DNA of 8,851 nt from Leptolyngbya sp. SIO4C1 (GTDB taxonomy: Bacteria; Cyanobacteriota; Cyanobacteriia; Phormidesmidales; Phormidesmidaceae), in NCBI GenBank assembly GCA_010671975.1, contig JAAHIA010000198.1, positions 1-8,851 on the forward strand, written 5' to 3'. Every line of letters starts with the position of its first letter. Positions within the stretch are counted from its first letter, which is position 1. Below, piece by piece: positions 1 through 6,003 of the stretch. The translations under genes were made by a program, and so were the position numbers. The notes under the pieces were generated by a model. The model worked only from the letters and a program-made list of their open reading frames with translations. It was not told the origin of the DNA and searched no databases.

Positions 1-1212
1 TCTCGCCTGAGCGCGATCGCGAAAGGGGGAAGCTGCGCTCATATAGATTTCATCAGGTACTGCTAGCAGTGCCCCATCGGCGGCCTCGCCGAGCTGATCT
101 AAAACGGCGGGGCTAAATAGCTCATAGCTGCTAAAAATGGGCCGATAGCGGCTGTCTGTATTGCTTTTGGCCGCTGCCACCGCTGTTAGCGCCTTGTCTA
201 GCTCGCTGTCGCTGGGAAACACCGCATAAATGTCTGCTGTTTGAGCTGTTTCTCCGGTAGGGCTGTTGCCAGCTTGCTCAATATTGGCAAGATTCATATC
301 GGCAATATTTGTTTGTGCTATAAACTGCCCTCCATTTGCCAGCAGGGCTGATTCAAACAGAGACTTGAGCGCTCGGCTGTGATCGCTGCGACTGTCGTAA
401 AATAGCGCAGCTTGTCGGCGATTGAGCTGGGCAATAAAGTTGGCGATCGCACCGGCGACCAGGGCATCGTCCGTCAGCGTTTGCAGCGCATAGTCACCCA
501 GCTCTGCAGCTGTCGTATTGGTTGGCAAAAGCGCCAGCAGCCGATTGTCGTAAATGCTCGCCGCCGCCATCGCTGCCGGGGTGCTGCTGTGACCAATCAC
601 GCCGATTACCTCGGCTTCTTGCACCAGCTGAGCCGCCAGCGCTTCGGCAAAAACAGATGAGTTGCCATCATCTGCAATCAGTACCCGCAGCCGCTGACCC
701 CGAATGCCGCCTGCCTGGTTCACCTCAGTTTGGGCCTGAGCGACGCCGCGCAGCAGACTTTCTGCCAGCTCGGGCGCTGACTCAATGGGGACGGCGGCGG
801 CGATAGTGTAGGCATCCGCGTCGCCGATGCGAGCATTGTTGAGATAAATCAGCGTTTCTGGATCAGCTGGGTCGGTCTGCCGCGCGGCTTCGAGGGCGCT
901 GACGGCTGCCTGATAGCTTTGAGCTGCGATCGCGGCTACCCCTGCTGCCTTATCCGCGTTGGTTCGTCCTAGCAGCAGACTGGCCTCACCCTGGCTGAGC
1001 CGAACCTCAGGCGCGGCTTCAGCGCTCTCAGCGGTCTTAGCGGCGCGACTAACCGGCTCAATTTCAGCTTCTGCCTTTTGGATAGTGACGGGTCCTTTAC
1101 TAAAGAGCCTGCCGCGACTGTAGCGCTCTAGGCCCACAAAAAATAAAGCCAGCAAACCGATGGAAATACCGGCAACGGCCCAGGCAAATCGGCGCTCTTG
1201 AGTAGAAAACAT
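1..1212 (-). CDS. ABC-transporter-type substrate-binding protein, membrane-anchored, C-terminus cut by window edge
   Basis: Reading the minus strand from ATG at 1212 gives 404 codons without a stop up to the window edge, so the gene continues beyond position 1. Residues about 9-27 form one hydrophobic segment after a charged start (MFSTQERRFAWAV), which looks like an uncleaved anchor rather than a signal peptide. Residues 73-130 are Ala-rich and helical, TPR-like (LGRTNADKAAG, SYQAAVSALEAARQ, LIYLNNARIG). From about residue 137 a type 1 periplasmic-binding fold begins: AAAVPIE, LLRGVAQAQTEVNQAGGIRG, LRVLIADDGN, VIGVIGHSSTPAAMAAASIY, LLPTNTTAAEL. This matches the branched-chain amino acid (LivJ-like) receptor superfamily in its cyanobacterial form with a TM and helical N-terminus. 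The ligand cannot be told; the role is probably solute sensing or uptake at the outer face of the inner membrane. No permease or ATPase gene is visible. There is no clear Shine-Dalgarno site before the start. Confidence 0.85.
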   Translation of the reverse strand, partial: MFSTQERRFAWAVAGISIGLLALFFVGLERYSRGRLFSKGPVTIQKAEAEIEPVSRAAKTAESAEAAPEVRLSQGEASLLLGRTNADKAAGVAAIAAQSYQAAVSALEAARQTDPADPETLIYLNNARIGDADAYTIAAAVPIESAPELAESLLRGVAQAQTEVNQAGGIRGQRLRVLIADDGNSSVFAEALAAQLVQEAEVIGVIGHSSTPAAMAAASIYDNRLLALLPTNTTAAELGDYALQTLTDDALVAGAIANFIAQLNRRQAALFYDSRSDHSRALKSLFESALLANGGQFIAQTNIADMNLANIEQAGNSPTGETAQTADIYAVFPSDSELDKALTAVAAAKSNTDSRYRPIFSSYELFSPAVLDQLGEAADGALLAVPDEIYMSAASPFRDRAQAR

Positions 1213-1227
1213 AGACAGATAAACTAT

Positions 1228-1267
1228 CTTGGCTCTAATACGGCTTGGCTCTAATACGGCTTGGCTT
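1228..1267. repeat. 16-bp tandem direct repeat, about 2.5 copies
   Basis: The unit GGCTCTAATACGGCTT occurs at 1231-1246 and again, identical, at 1247-1262. It is preceded by CTT (1228-1230) and followed by GGCTT (1263-1267). The repeat lies 16-55 bases upstream of the substrate-binding protein start and, read on that gene's strand, contains two TATTAG hexamers. It may duplicate a -10-like or operator element, or be replication slippage. Confidence 0.85.
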
Positions 1268-1377
1268 AAAATGCACCTTCGGCTATTCTTCATTGTGAAC
1301 TAATATTGAGGTAGACCGGCTACAGGCCAGGTCTTGATTCATCAAATTCGCAATGATTTCATAAAAGTAGCTGCTCC

Positions 1378-1404
1378 GTTCACTCGTCGGAGCGAGTCCG
1401 GAAC
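1378..1404. other. Imperfect inverted repeat upstream of the Usp gene
   Basis: GTTC-ACTCG (1378-1386) can pair with CGAGT (1393-1397) and GAAC (1401-1404) around a 6-nt loop, with a 3-nt bulge CCG at 1398-1400. That gives nine base pairs. It lies about 110-136 bases before the Usp start and could be an operator dyad or a leader hairpin. No T run follows, so it is not a typical terminator. Confidence 0.35.
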
Positions 1405-1433
1405 TGTGACTGGTTGTACTGGTGAAGCAGCAG

Positions 1434-1457
1434 CTATCTGATAGGCTTCTAGGAAGC
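1434..1457. other. Two adjoining short palindromes in the Usp upstream region
   Basis: CTATC-T-GATAG (1434-1444) is followed directly by GCTTC-TAG-GAAGC (1445-1457). Both arm pairs are perfect 5-mers. They lie 57-80 bases upstream of the Usp start, a usual place for a regulator site. No known regulator motif was recognised, and short dyads occur by chance, so a function is only suggested. Confidence 0.3.
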
Positions 1458-1513
1458 GTCTGCAAGCTTTTATCAGCATAGAGGCAGCGCTTTGACCACA
1501 GCGGGACAGGCTA

Positions 1514-1942
1514 ATGGCTTTATTTTCACAAGATCGTATTTTAGTGCCGATTGACTTTTCTGAAGAAGCTTTTCAAGCGTTAGAAGAAGTGATTGCGTTT
1601 GCAAAACCAGCGGCGGCAGTCCATGCACTCCACGTACTCAAAGCGCTAGAGCCCACCGACCCGGGCTTGGTATGGCAGGCGATTGATGACGACAAGCGCA
1701 AAGAAAATGTGCAGAAGGCGTTTCTAGAAAAATTTTCAGGCGATCGCTACAGCGGTCTGCAGTTTGTTGTTTTAGTGGGCGATCCTAGCTCTAAGATCAT
1801 TGACTACGCTGAGCAAGAAAGCATTGGCCTGATTGTCATGCCGTCTCACGGTCGCACCGGACTCTCTCGGTTCTTTATGGGCTCGGTGGCTGAGAGGGTA
1901 GTGCGCTTTGCCCACTGCCCGGTGCTGGTGCTACGTCAGTAG
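1514..1942 (+). CDS. Universal stress protein, UspA family, single domain
   Basis: This 142-residue cytoplasmic protein is one complete Usp domain of normal length. The first strand carries RILVPIDFSE, with the conserved Asp at residue 14. The C-terminal part has GDPSSKIIDYA, LIVMPSHGRTGLSR (106-119), FMGSVAERVV (121-130) and CPVLVLRQ at the end. The nucleotide-binding signature of ATP-binding Usp proteins is G-2x-G-9x-G-S/T. Here it reads P110-SH-G113-RTGLSRFFM-G123-S124, so the first Gly is Pro while the other positions hold. ATP binding is therefore likely but not certain. Usp proteins help cells through starvation and oxidative or osmotic stress; the partner here is unknown. It stands alone, divergent from the substrate-binding protein gene. 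The Shine-Dalgarno site is weak (GGGACAGG region just upstream). Confidence 0.93.
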   Translation: MALFSQDRILVPIDFSEEAFQALEEVIAFAKPAAAVHALHVLKALEPTDPGLVWQAIDDDKRKENVQKAFLEKFSGDRYSGLQFVVLVGDPSSKIIDYAEQESIGLIVMPSHGRTGLSRFFMGSVAERVVRFAHCPVLVLRQ

Positions 1943-2039
1943 CGCATCATCGATTTTTTGCATGAGCGCTATCGATTCTGGCTTTTGTTCTTCTGAGATA
2001 GGCTGCTTAGAGTAGGGGTATCGCATTTAGGTGACTCCA

Positions 2040-2201
2040 ATGATGATTACCACTCCGCTCTCTGTAAAAAACCAACGCATCGCTCAAATAGCTGCAGCGA
2101 TGCGCTGGTTCTGGCGATTTAGCCAGTTTTATGGTGAATATAACACTCTGCCGCCGCAGGAGCGCCATCGCTGGGTTGAGCAGCAGGCTAAGCGTCAGTA
2201 G
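2040..2201 (+). CDS. Small hypothetical protein, 53 residues
   Basis: The frame ATG at 2040 to TAG at 2199-2201 encodes 53 residues and has an AGGTGA Shine-Dalgarno-like site ending about 7 nt upstream. An ATG one codon later (2043) is an equally possible start. The protein is basic and aromatic, with MRWFWRFSQFYGEY (21-34) and then LPPQERHRWVEQQAKRQ at the C-terminus. It has no cysteines, no clear membrane segment and no domain I recognise. A helix-turn-helix-like layout is possible but cannot be shown. Its last 14 bases overlap the end of the convergent symporter gene. The composition looks like real protein, and nothing else explains the stretch between Usp and the symporter. Translation is not proven. 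Confidence 0.55.
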   Translation: MMITTPLSVKNQRIAQIAAAMRWFWRFSQFYGEYNTLPPQERHRWVEQQAKRQ

Positions 2202-3768
2202 ACACGGCCACTGGCTCCGCTGCTACCATCTGCCCAGAGGTCAGTCGTCGCCAGTAGTCGCCTAGATCGGCTGCGACTTCATTTGAGAGAATGTAGCACC
2301 CTAGCAAGTTAGGGAAGGCCATGCCTAGCAGCATCAAATCACTGAAGTCAATAATCAGCGAAAGGCTAGCCAAGCAGCCCAGGAACGTGCAAAACACATA
2401 GAGCAGTTTAAAGACAATTGTGCTGCGCTCACCAAACAGATAGGACCAAGCCTGCAGGCCGTAATAGCTCCAAGAGATAATGGTAGAGAAGGCAAAGAGG
2501 CAAACAGCCAAACTCAGCACCACGGGGAACCAGCCCATCACTGACTCAAAGGCGCTCGCAGTCAGCTGTACGCCACTGAGCTCTGAGCCAGTATCTTGAT
2601 AGACGCCGGTGAGCACAATGGCGACGGCGGTCATGTTGCAGATGATTACAGTGTCGATCAGCGGCTCTAGCAGCGAAACCATCCCCTCTCGCACGGGTTC
2701 ATCCGTACGGGCAGCAGCGTGCGCGATCGCGGCTGAGCCTACCCCCGCCTCGTTGGAAAACGAGCTGCGGCGAATGCCCTGCACCATCACACCAACGATG
2801 CCGCCCACCGCCGCCTGTGGCACAAACGCTTCTCGAAAGATAGTTGCCACCGCGCCCGGCACCTGCGGTAAATTCGCCAAGATCACCACCAGACAGGCAA
2901 TAAAGTAGATGACGGCCATCGCCGGCACTAGCTTCTCTGCCACTGCCCCGATCCGGCGAATGCCGCCAATGATCACAAACCCAGCCAGCGCCGCCAGCAC
3001 CACGCCAAACAGCCAAGCCGGCAGGCCCGGCACCAGCCCTGCGATCGCAGCATAGGCTTGATTAGACTGGAACATATTGGCGCCGCCCAGGCTGCCGCCC
3101 AGTGCCAAAAGGCAAAACAGCACGGCTAGCCCCTGCCCAAGAGGGCGCATGCCGCGCGCTGAAAGCCCTTGATTTAGGTAGTACATCGGCCCGCCTAAAA
3201 TCGTTCCGTCCGGCAGTCGACGGCGATACTTGACGGCCAGCGTACATTCGACAAACTTGCTGACCATGCCGCACAGCCCGGCAATCGTCAGCCAGAACAT
3301 GGCGCCTGGCCCGCCCAGCTGAATGGCGATCGCCACCCCGGCAATATTCCCCAAGCCAACCGTGCCTGACACAGCCGTTGCCAGTGCCTGAAAGTGCGAG
3401 ACCTCCCCATCGTCGTGCGGGTCATCAAATTTGCCCTGAACGACCTCAATCGCATGCTTCAGCCCGCGAAAATTGATGAACCCCATCCGTAGCGTAAAGA
3501 AGATTGCCGCTACAAACAGCCATAGCACAATAAAGGGAAAGCCGTTCTCGCCGCCAATTTTGAAAAACAGCAGCATCGCCATAAAGTCAACGATCGGCTG
3601 AAAGATAGCGTCGGCAACGCTGGCCGACTCGGCTTCCTGCGCTGCTGCATGAGGCGCTGCCATCACCATCGCTGCCAGAAACACCAGCGGTATCGCCCAG
3701 CGGCTCTGCATTAGTCGACTTGCACCGGCAGACAGCGGTGAACCCAGGTGCGATCGCGGATATTTCAT
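2188..3768 (-). CDS. Alanine or glycine:cation symporter, AGCS family
   Basis: This 526-residue inner-membrane transporter takes up small neutral amino acids such as alanine or glycine with Na+ (or H+). Family motifs are clear: HFQALATAVSGTVGLGNIAG (125-144), LGGPGAMFWLTIAGLCGMVS (151-170), GGPMYYL (192-198), GIRRSSFSNEAGVGSAAIAH (331-350) and FAFSTIISWSYYG (425-437). About ten or more hydrophobic helices are visible. The length is somewhat above the 440-480 usual for bacterial AGCS because of an N-terminal extension. Residues 20-44 (WAIPLVFLAAMVMAAPHAAA) look like a signal segment. The start at 3768 lacks a good Shine-Dalgarno site, and Met20 (3711) is an alternative that places the hydrophobic segment nearer the N-terminus. 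The gene follows the small hypothetical gene by 78 nt on the same strand and may be read from its own promoter. The substrate is inferred from family only. Confidence 0.95.
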   Translation of the reverse strand: MKYPRSHLGSPLSAGASRLMQSRWAIPLVFLAAMVMAAPHAAAQEAESASVADAIFQPIVDFMAMLLFFKIGGENGFPFIVLWLFVAAIFFTLRMGFINFRGLKHAIEVVQGKFDDPHDDGEVSHFQALATAVSGTVGLGNIAGVAIAIQLGGPGAMFWLTIAGLCGMVSKFVECTLAVKYRRRLPDGTILGGPMYYLNQGLSARGMRPLGQGLAVLFCLLALGGSLGGANMFQSNQAYAAIAGLVPGLPAWLFGVVLAALAGFVIIGGIRRIGAVAEKLVPAMAVIYFIACLVVILANLPQVPGAVATIFREAFVPQAAVGGIVGVMVQGIRRSSFSNEAGVGSAAIAHAAARTDEPVREGMVSLLEPLIDTVIICNMTAVAIVLTGVYQDTGSELSGVQLTASAFESVMGWFPVVLSLAVCLFAFSTIISWSYYGLQAWSYLFGERSTIVFKLLYVFCTFLGCLASLSLIIDFSDLMLLGMAFPNLLGCYILSNEVAADLGDYWRRLTSGQMVAAEPVAVSTDA

Positions 3769-3846
3769 AAGACGCTCTGCCCATTCATAACGATAGCGGC
3801 TATGTAGTTAATATCACGCTACCCGCAGAGAATATTGTTAATTTTG

Positions 3847-4149
3847 TTACGCTGAGGCGGTGCCGTCCCCGTAGTGGCGCAAAGAATAGCGGGCTTCTAG
3901 CCATTCACGCACTTCTGCGGCAGAGTAGCAAATGATCGATTGATCGGAGTATGGATCATAGATTCGCCAAGTTGTTTGCCCATCGGCGCGGATATGGTGA
4001 GAGATTTGAGGTTCGCTGCCTTGGGTGAGACCTGCGATCGCAGCTTGTCCAATCTGCAGAAGCCAGCGTTGAATAACCTGCCAGCCTATCATCCGGCGTG
4101 ATGAACGAGGGGTAGGTAGCGGCTGTTGAGGTGAGGAAACGTAAGTCAT
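3847..4149 (-). CDS. Small hypothetical protein, 100 residues, coupled to the GFA gene
   Basis: The start at 4149 has GGAGG at 4157-4161, 7 nt upstream, and its ATG overlaps the TAA stop of the GFA gene by one base (TAATG). The two are therefore probably translationally coupled. A longer frame to 4194 exists but would run into the GFA gene without a better ribosome site. The N-terminus is Pro/Ser-rich and probably disordered (SSPQQPLPTPRSSRR). After it come a helix, MIGWQVIQRWLLQIGQAAIA (20-39), and a compact C-terminal part with TTWRIYDPYSDQ, CYSAAEVREWLEARY and a basic tail. The W-R-I-Y-D-P-Y run followed by an acidic helix resembles small cyanobacterial conserved hypotheticals, but I cannot name a family. 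No membrane or catalytic motif is seen. Confidence 0.75.
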   Translation of the reverse strand: MTYVSSPQQPLPTPRSSRRMIGWQVIQRWLLQIGQAAIAGLTQGSEPQISHHIRADGQTTWRIYDPYSDQSIICYSAAEVREWLEARYSLRHYGDGTASA

Positions 4150-4577
4150 TATCGTACCTCCAAAGTGAGAGAAGAGTCTATTTCTGGGGGCCATTCATCA
4201 AACTGTGGGAGCGTATCCGAAATCTCATGCCAGGGTGCTTTAGAGGCTACGAAGATATGCTCGCTGGGCCGCATCCCAGGATCGTCATCAACGGTTCCCA
4301 CCACGACTTCGCCAACCTCGCCAAAGTGCAGGCTAACCAGCGGCGTTCCACATTTCTGGCAAAAGCCTCTCTGTCTACCAGGCGAAGATTCATACGCTTG
4401 AACAAATGTCTCACCTGACGTCCATCGAAACTGGTCTGGGTCGATAATTCCCCAGGTTGCAAATGCGGCCCCGTGAGACTTTCTGCAAATCGAGCAATGG
4501 CAGTTTCCCATTACTTTAAATGAGCCTGTGATCTCGTAGCTGACAGCGCCACATAAACAGCTGCCTCTGATTGTCAT
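4149..4577 (-). CDS. GFA/CENP-V family zinc protein (glutathione-dependent formaldehyde-activating enzyme-like)
   Basis: From the start at 4577 this is a 142-residue protein with the full GFA cysteine set: C7 and C9 in GSCLCGAVSYE, C26, C28 and C31 in GNCHCSICRKSHG, and C73 and C76 in GFCQKCGTPL. In the family the outer cysteines hold a structural zinc, and the CxCxxC group holds a second zinc where the glutathione adduct binds. The founding member (Gfa of Paracoccus) was proposed to speed formation of S-hydroxymethylglutathione from formaldehyde; most homologues have no proven substrate. The start is set by a perfect AGGAGG 7 nt upstream and by the usual family N-terminus. An in-frame ATG at 4646 would add 23 non-conserved residues. 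It follows the sulfotransferase by 76 nt and overlaps the next gene by one base. A role on thiol-bound small molecules is plausible. Confidence 0.92.
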   Translation of the reverse strand: MTIRGSCLCGAVSYEITGSFKVMGNCHCSICRKSHGAAFATWGIIDPDQFRWTSGETFVQAYESSPGRQRGFCQKCGTPLVSLHFGEVGEVVVGTVDDDPGMRPSEHIFVASKAPWHEISDTLPQFDEWPPEIDSSLTLEVR

Positions 4578-4584
4578 GTTGTCT

Positions 4585-4590
4585 CCTCCT
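4585..4590 (-). promoter_or_regulatory. Strong Shine-Dalgarno site deciding the GFA start
   Basis: On the minus strand the bases read AGGAGG, 7 nt before ATG at 4577. This is the best ribosome site in the window and argues for the short GFA form over the start at 4646, where a GAGGGA lies almost against the ATG. Confidence 0.75.
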
Positions 4591-4653
4591 GCTATTTGCC
4601 TCTCGAAACGCGATTTTGCTGTAAGTTCTGTAAGCTCCATAGACATTCCCTCT

Positions 4654-5613
4654 TTAAGGCGAAGCTTCGTAGCCAGCTGTCAGCCATTGGGCACAGTCTG
4701 CGCCAAGGCGCTGCAAAGCGGTTGTTTCATATCGCTGGCTGTCTTCGGCGGGCAAGCTATCTTTCCAGCGACCGTTGGTGCCTTTGTGAACAAAAGTCTG
4801 CGCGCCCCCGTCCCAAAATACGCCGCCTAGGGGCGCACTCTTCGACGCATGTTGCTTCATGTAGTCAAAGCTGCAGTGCTCTAAAATAGCTGGCCATTGG
4901 GCTTCGTCGATAGCAATTTCGAGAAACTCGGCGATTTGTCGAATTTGGCCAGGCATGTCCTGCTTTAGATTGGCATAGTGCAGCAGCTTGACATTGGGCA
5001 AGTGGCGGATATCCCACCAGGATTTGATATTTTCCCAGAATGACCAGAATGGATAGCCATCTTTTGCGAGCCACTCGCGAAAGTAGTCCAGGATAGAGTC
5101 GGGAGGCTTCTCTATCGGTGGGCCAACTCGTCCGGGCGTATCATTAAGCGCCGCATAAAAGGCATCGTTACCGTTGGCGTGGTGGTTGTACAAGCTCCAG
5201 ACCACATCTCGCCCGTCGCGAGCAATATAGAGATATTTAGCTTTGGGTGAAAAGACTAGCGCGTCAACCGGCAAATGGGTTTTGATGAAGCGCCGATGGG
5301 TTTGCGCCTCAACTTCTGGCAGCTTGACATCTTTGGGCGGTATCCGCAGGTCTAGCCAAGGAGAGAGTTCGGCAATTGGCAGATCGTCTGCGCCCTTGAA
5401 AATCAGCTGGCCGACAATTTGCTGAGTCCAGGTCGTGCCTGATTTGGCATAGCTGCCGATGATGATGTCATCGTCGCGAAACTGAAAGTCGTTCCAAATG
5501 GTGGAATCAAAGTGATGGCTTTGGAGCTCGCGAGTCTTTTGGGGCCAAGCTATCGGGAACTGGTCGCTGGGAATATCGCGGTCAGCTAAAGACCGAAGAA
5601 TTGTTTGAGTCAT
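4654..5613 (-). CDS. PAPS-dependent sulfotransferase (cytosolic SULT-like, Sulfotransfer_1)
   Basis: This 319-residue protein is complete and matches the length of cytosolic sulfotransferases (about 290-320). The 5'-phosphosulfate loop is GSYAKSGTTWTQQIVGQ (53-69), with Lys57. KTHLP (111-115) contains the catalytic-base histidine, His113. The 3'-phosphate site is YIARDGRDVVWSLYNH (129-144), with Arg132 and Ser140. The C-terminal loop KGTNGRWKD (277-285) corresponds to the family KGxxGDWK motif. It should transfer a sulfuryl group from PAPS to a hydroxyl or amine of a small acceptor in the cytoplasm. The acceptor cannot be told. AAGGAG lies 6 nt before the start. It lies 48 nt after DUF1330 and 76 nt before GFA on the same strand. 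Single-domain SULT-like enzymes are not universal in cyanobacteria, so acquisition by transfer is possible. Confidence 0.95.
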   Translation of the reverse strand: MTQTILRSLADRDIPSDQFPIAWPQKTRELQSHHFDSTIWNDFQFRDDDIIIGSYAKSGTTWTQQIVGQLIFKGADDLPIAELSPWLDLRIPPKDVKLPEVEAQTHRRFIKTHLPVDALVFSPKAKYLYIARDGRDVVWSLYNHHANGNDAFYAALNDTPGRVGPPIEKPPDSILDYFREWLAKDGYPFWSFWENIKSWWDIRHLPNVKLLHYANLKQDMPGQIRQIAEFLEIAIDEAQWPAILEHCSFDYMKQHASKSAPLGGVFWDGGAQTFVHKGTNGRWKDSLPAEDSQRYETTALQRLGADCAQWLTAGYEASP

Positions 5614-5661
5614 GATTATCTCCTTGATGAGTCTTGAGAAATGGTTAGAGCGAAGGGGGGA

Positions 5662-5952
5662 CTACAGCCCTTCAATAAAGACGACATTCGCTTCTGAAGC
5701 AGACAGTCGCAGTGCTTTTAGTTTCGAATAGTCAGGTGAGTTGTACCACTGATGGGCTTTCTCTAAAGTAGGAAACTCAATGAGAACCGGAAATGTAGGC
5801 TGCCAGTTTCCTTCTATGATGTTGAACTGGCCGCCTCGTACAACGCATCGCCCTTCAAATTTTTCGACAGTGGGTGTGACTTGGCTGACGTAGGTGGTCA
5901 ACTTTTCGGGATCAGAAACTTTAAGAACATCAAAAAAACAATAGGCGGACAT
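5662..5952 (-). CDS. DUF1330 family protein
   Basis: The 96-residue protein has the DUF1330 pattern: an N-terminal strand MSAYCFFDVLKVSDPEKL, then VVRGGQFNIIEGNW (37-50), FPVLIEFPTLEKAHQWYNSP (54-73), DYSKLKALR and a C-terminal VVFIEGL. These proteins adopt a small dimeric ferredoxin-like (dimeric alpha-beta barrel) fold. Their function is unknown, though the fold includes monooxygenases and catabolic enzymes that handle small organic molecules. The start at 5952 is set by AAGGAG at 5960-5965 with a 7-nt spacer. An upstream ATG at 5997 would add 15 basic residues with no family match. It lies between the TTHB210-like gene (51 nt) and the sulfotransferase (48 nt), very probably in the same transcript. 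Confidence 0.9.
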   Translation of the reverse strand: MSAYCFFDVLKVSDPEKLTTYVSQVTPTVEKFEGRCVVRGGQFNIIEGNWQPTFPVLIEFPTLEKAHQWYNSPDYSKLKALRLSASEANVVFIEGL

Positions 5953-6003
5953 GAGTACTCTCCTTTTTCTAGCGATATGGCTGTTAACTATCGGCAAGGG
6001 GCT

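Larger units (their letters stand above)
1213..1513. other. Divergent intergenic spacer between the substrate-binding protein and Usp genes
   Basis: These 301 bases separate two divergently transcribed genes and must hold both promoters. I see no convincing -35/-10 pair for either. The spacer holds a 16-bp tandem repeat next to the substrate-binding protein start, an imperfect hairpin at 1378-1404 and two adjoining short palindromes at 1434-1457, listed separately. The 60-codon minus-strand reading frame inside it (1283-1465) has no Shine-Dalgarno site and a low-complexity Ser/Thr-rich composition, so I treat it as non-coding. Confidence 0.7.

Noticed and set aside
412..806. Plus-strand frames of 82 and 94 codons at the left end
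   Set aside because: They are antisense to the substrate-binding protein, whose frame is intact and recognisable; the translations are Arg/Cys-rich shadows.
1334..1363. Possible Usp promoter (TTGATT with a downstream TTCATA)
   Set aside because: The -10 match is poor and the spacing that gives it is 18 nt; a better hexamer would need a 20-nt gap.
1283..1465. 60-codon minus-strand frame in the divergent spacer
   Set aside because: No Shine-Dalgarno site, low-complexity Ser/Thr composition, no recognisable domain, and it covers the likely promoter and dyad region.
1943..1990. Possible terminator after the Usp gene (AGCGC ... GCGCT around a T run)
   Set aside because: The arms are only about 5 bp with a long loop, and the T run lies inside the loop, not after the stem.
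2609..3274. Frames inside the symporter on both strands
   Set aside because: The symporter frame carries all AGCS motifs without interruption; the others are shadows of GC-rich codons.
3769..3846. Terminator or promoter between the small hypothetical and symporter genes
   Set aside because: Only 4-bp inverted repeats and AT-rich words are visible; no stem with a T run and no clear -35/-10 pair.
4131..4889. Plus-strand frames opposite the GFA and sulfotransferase genes
   Set aside because: Both minus-strand proteins have complete catalytic motifs and good ribosome sites; the plus-strand frames have neither.
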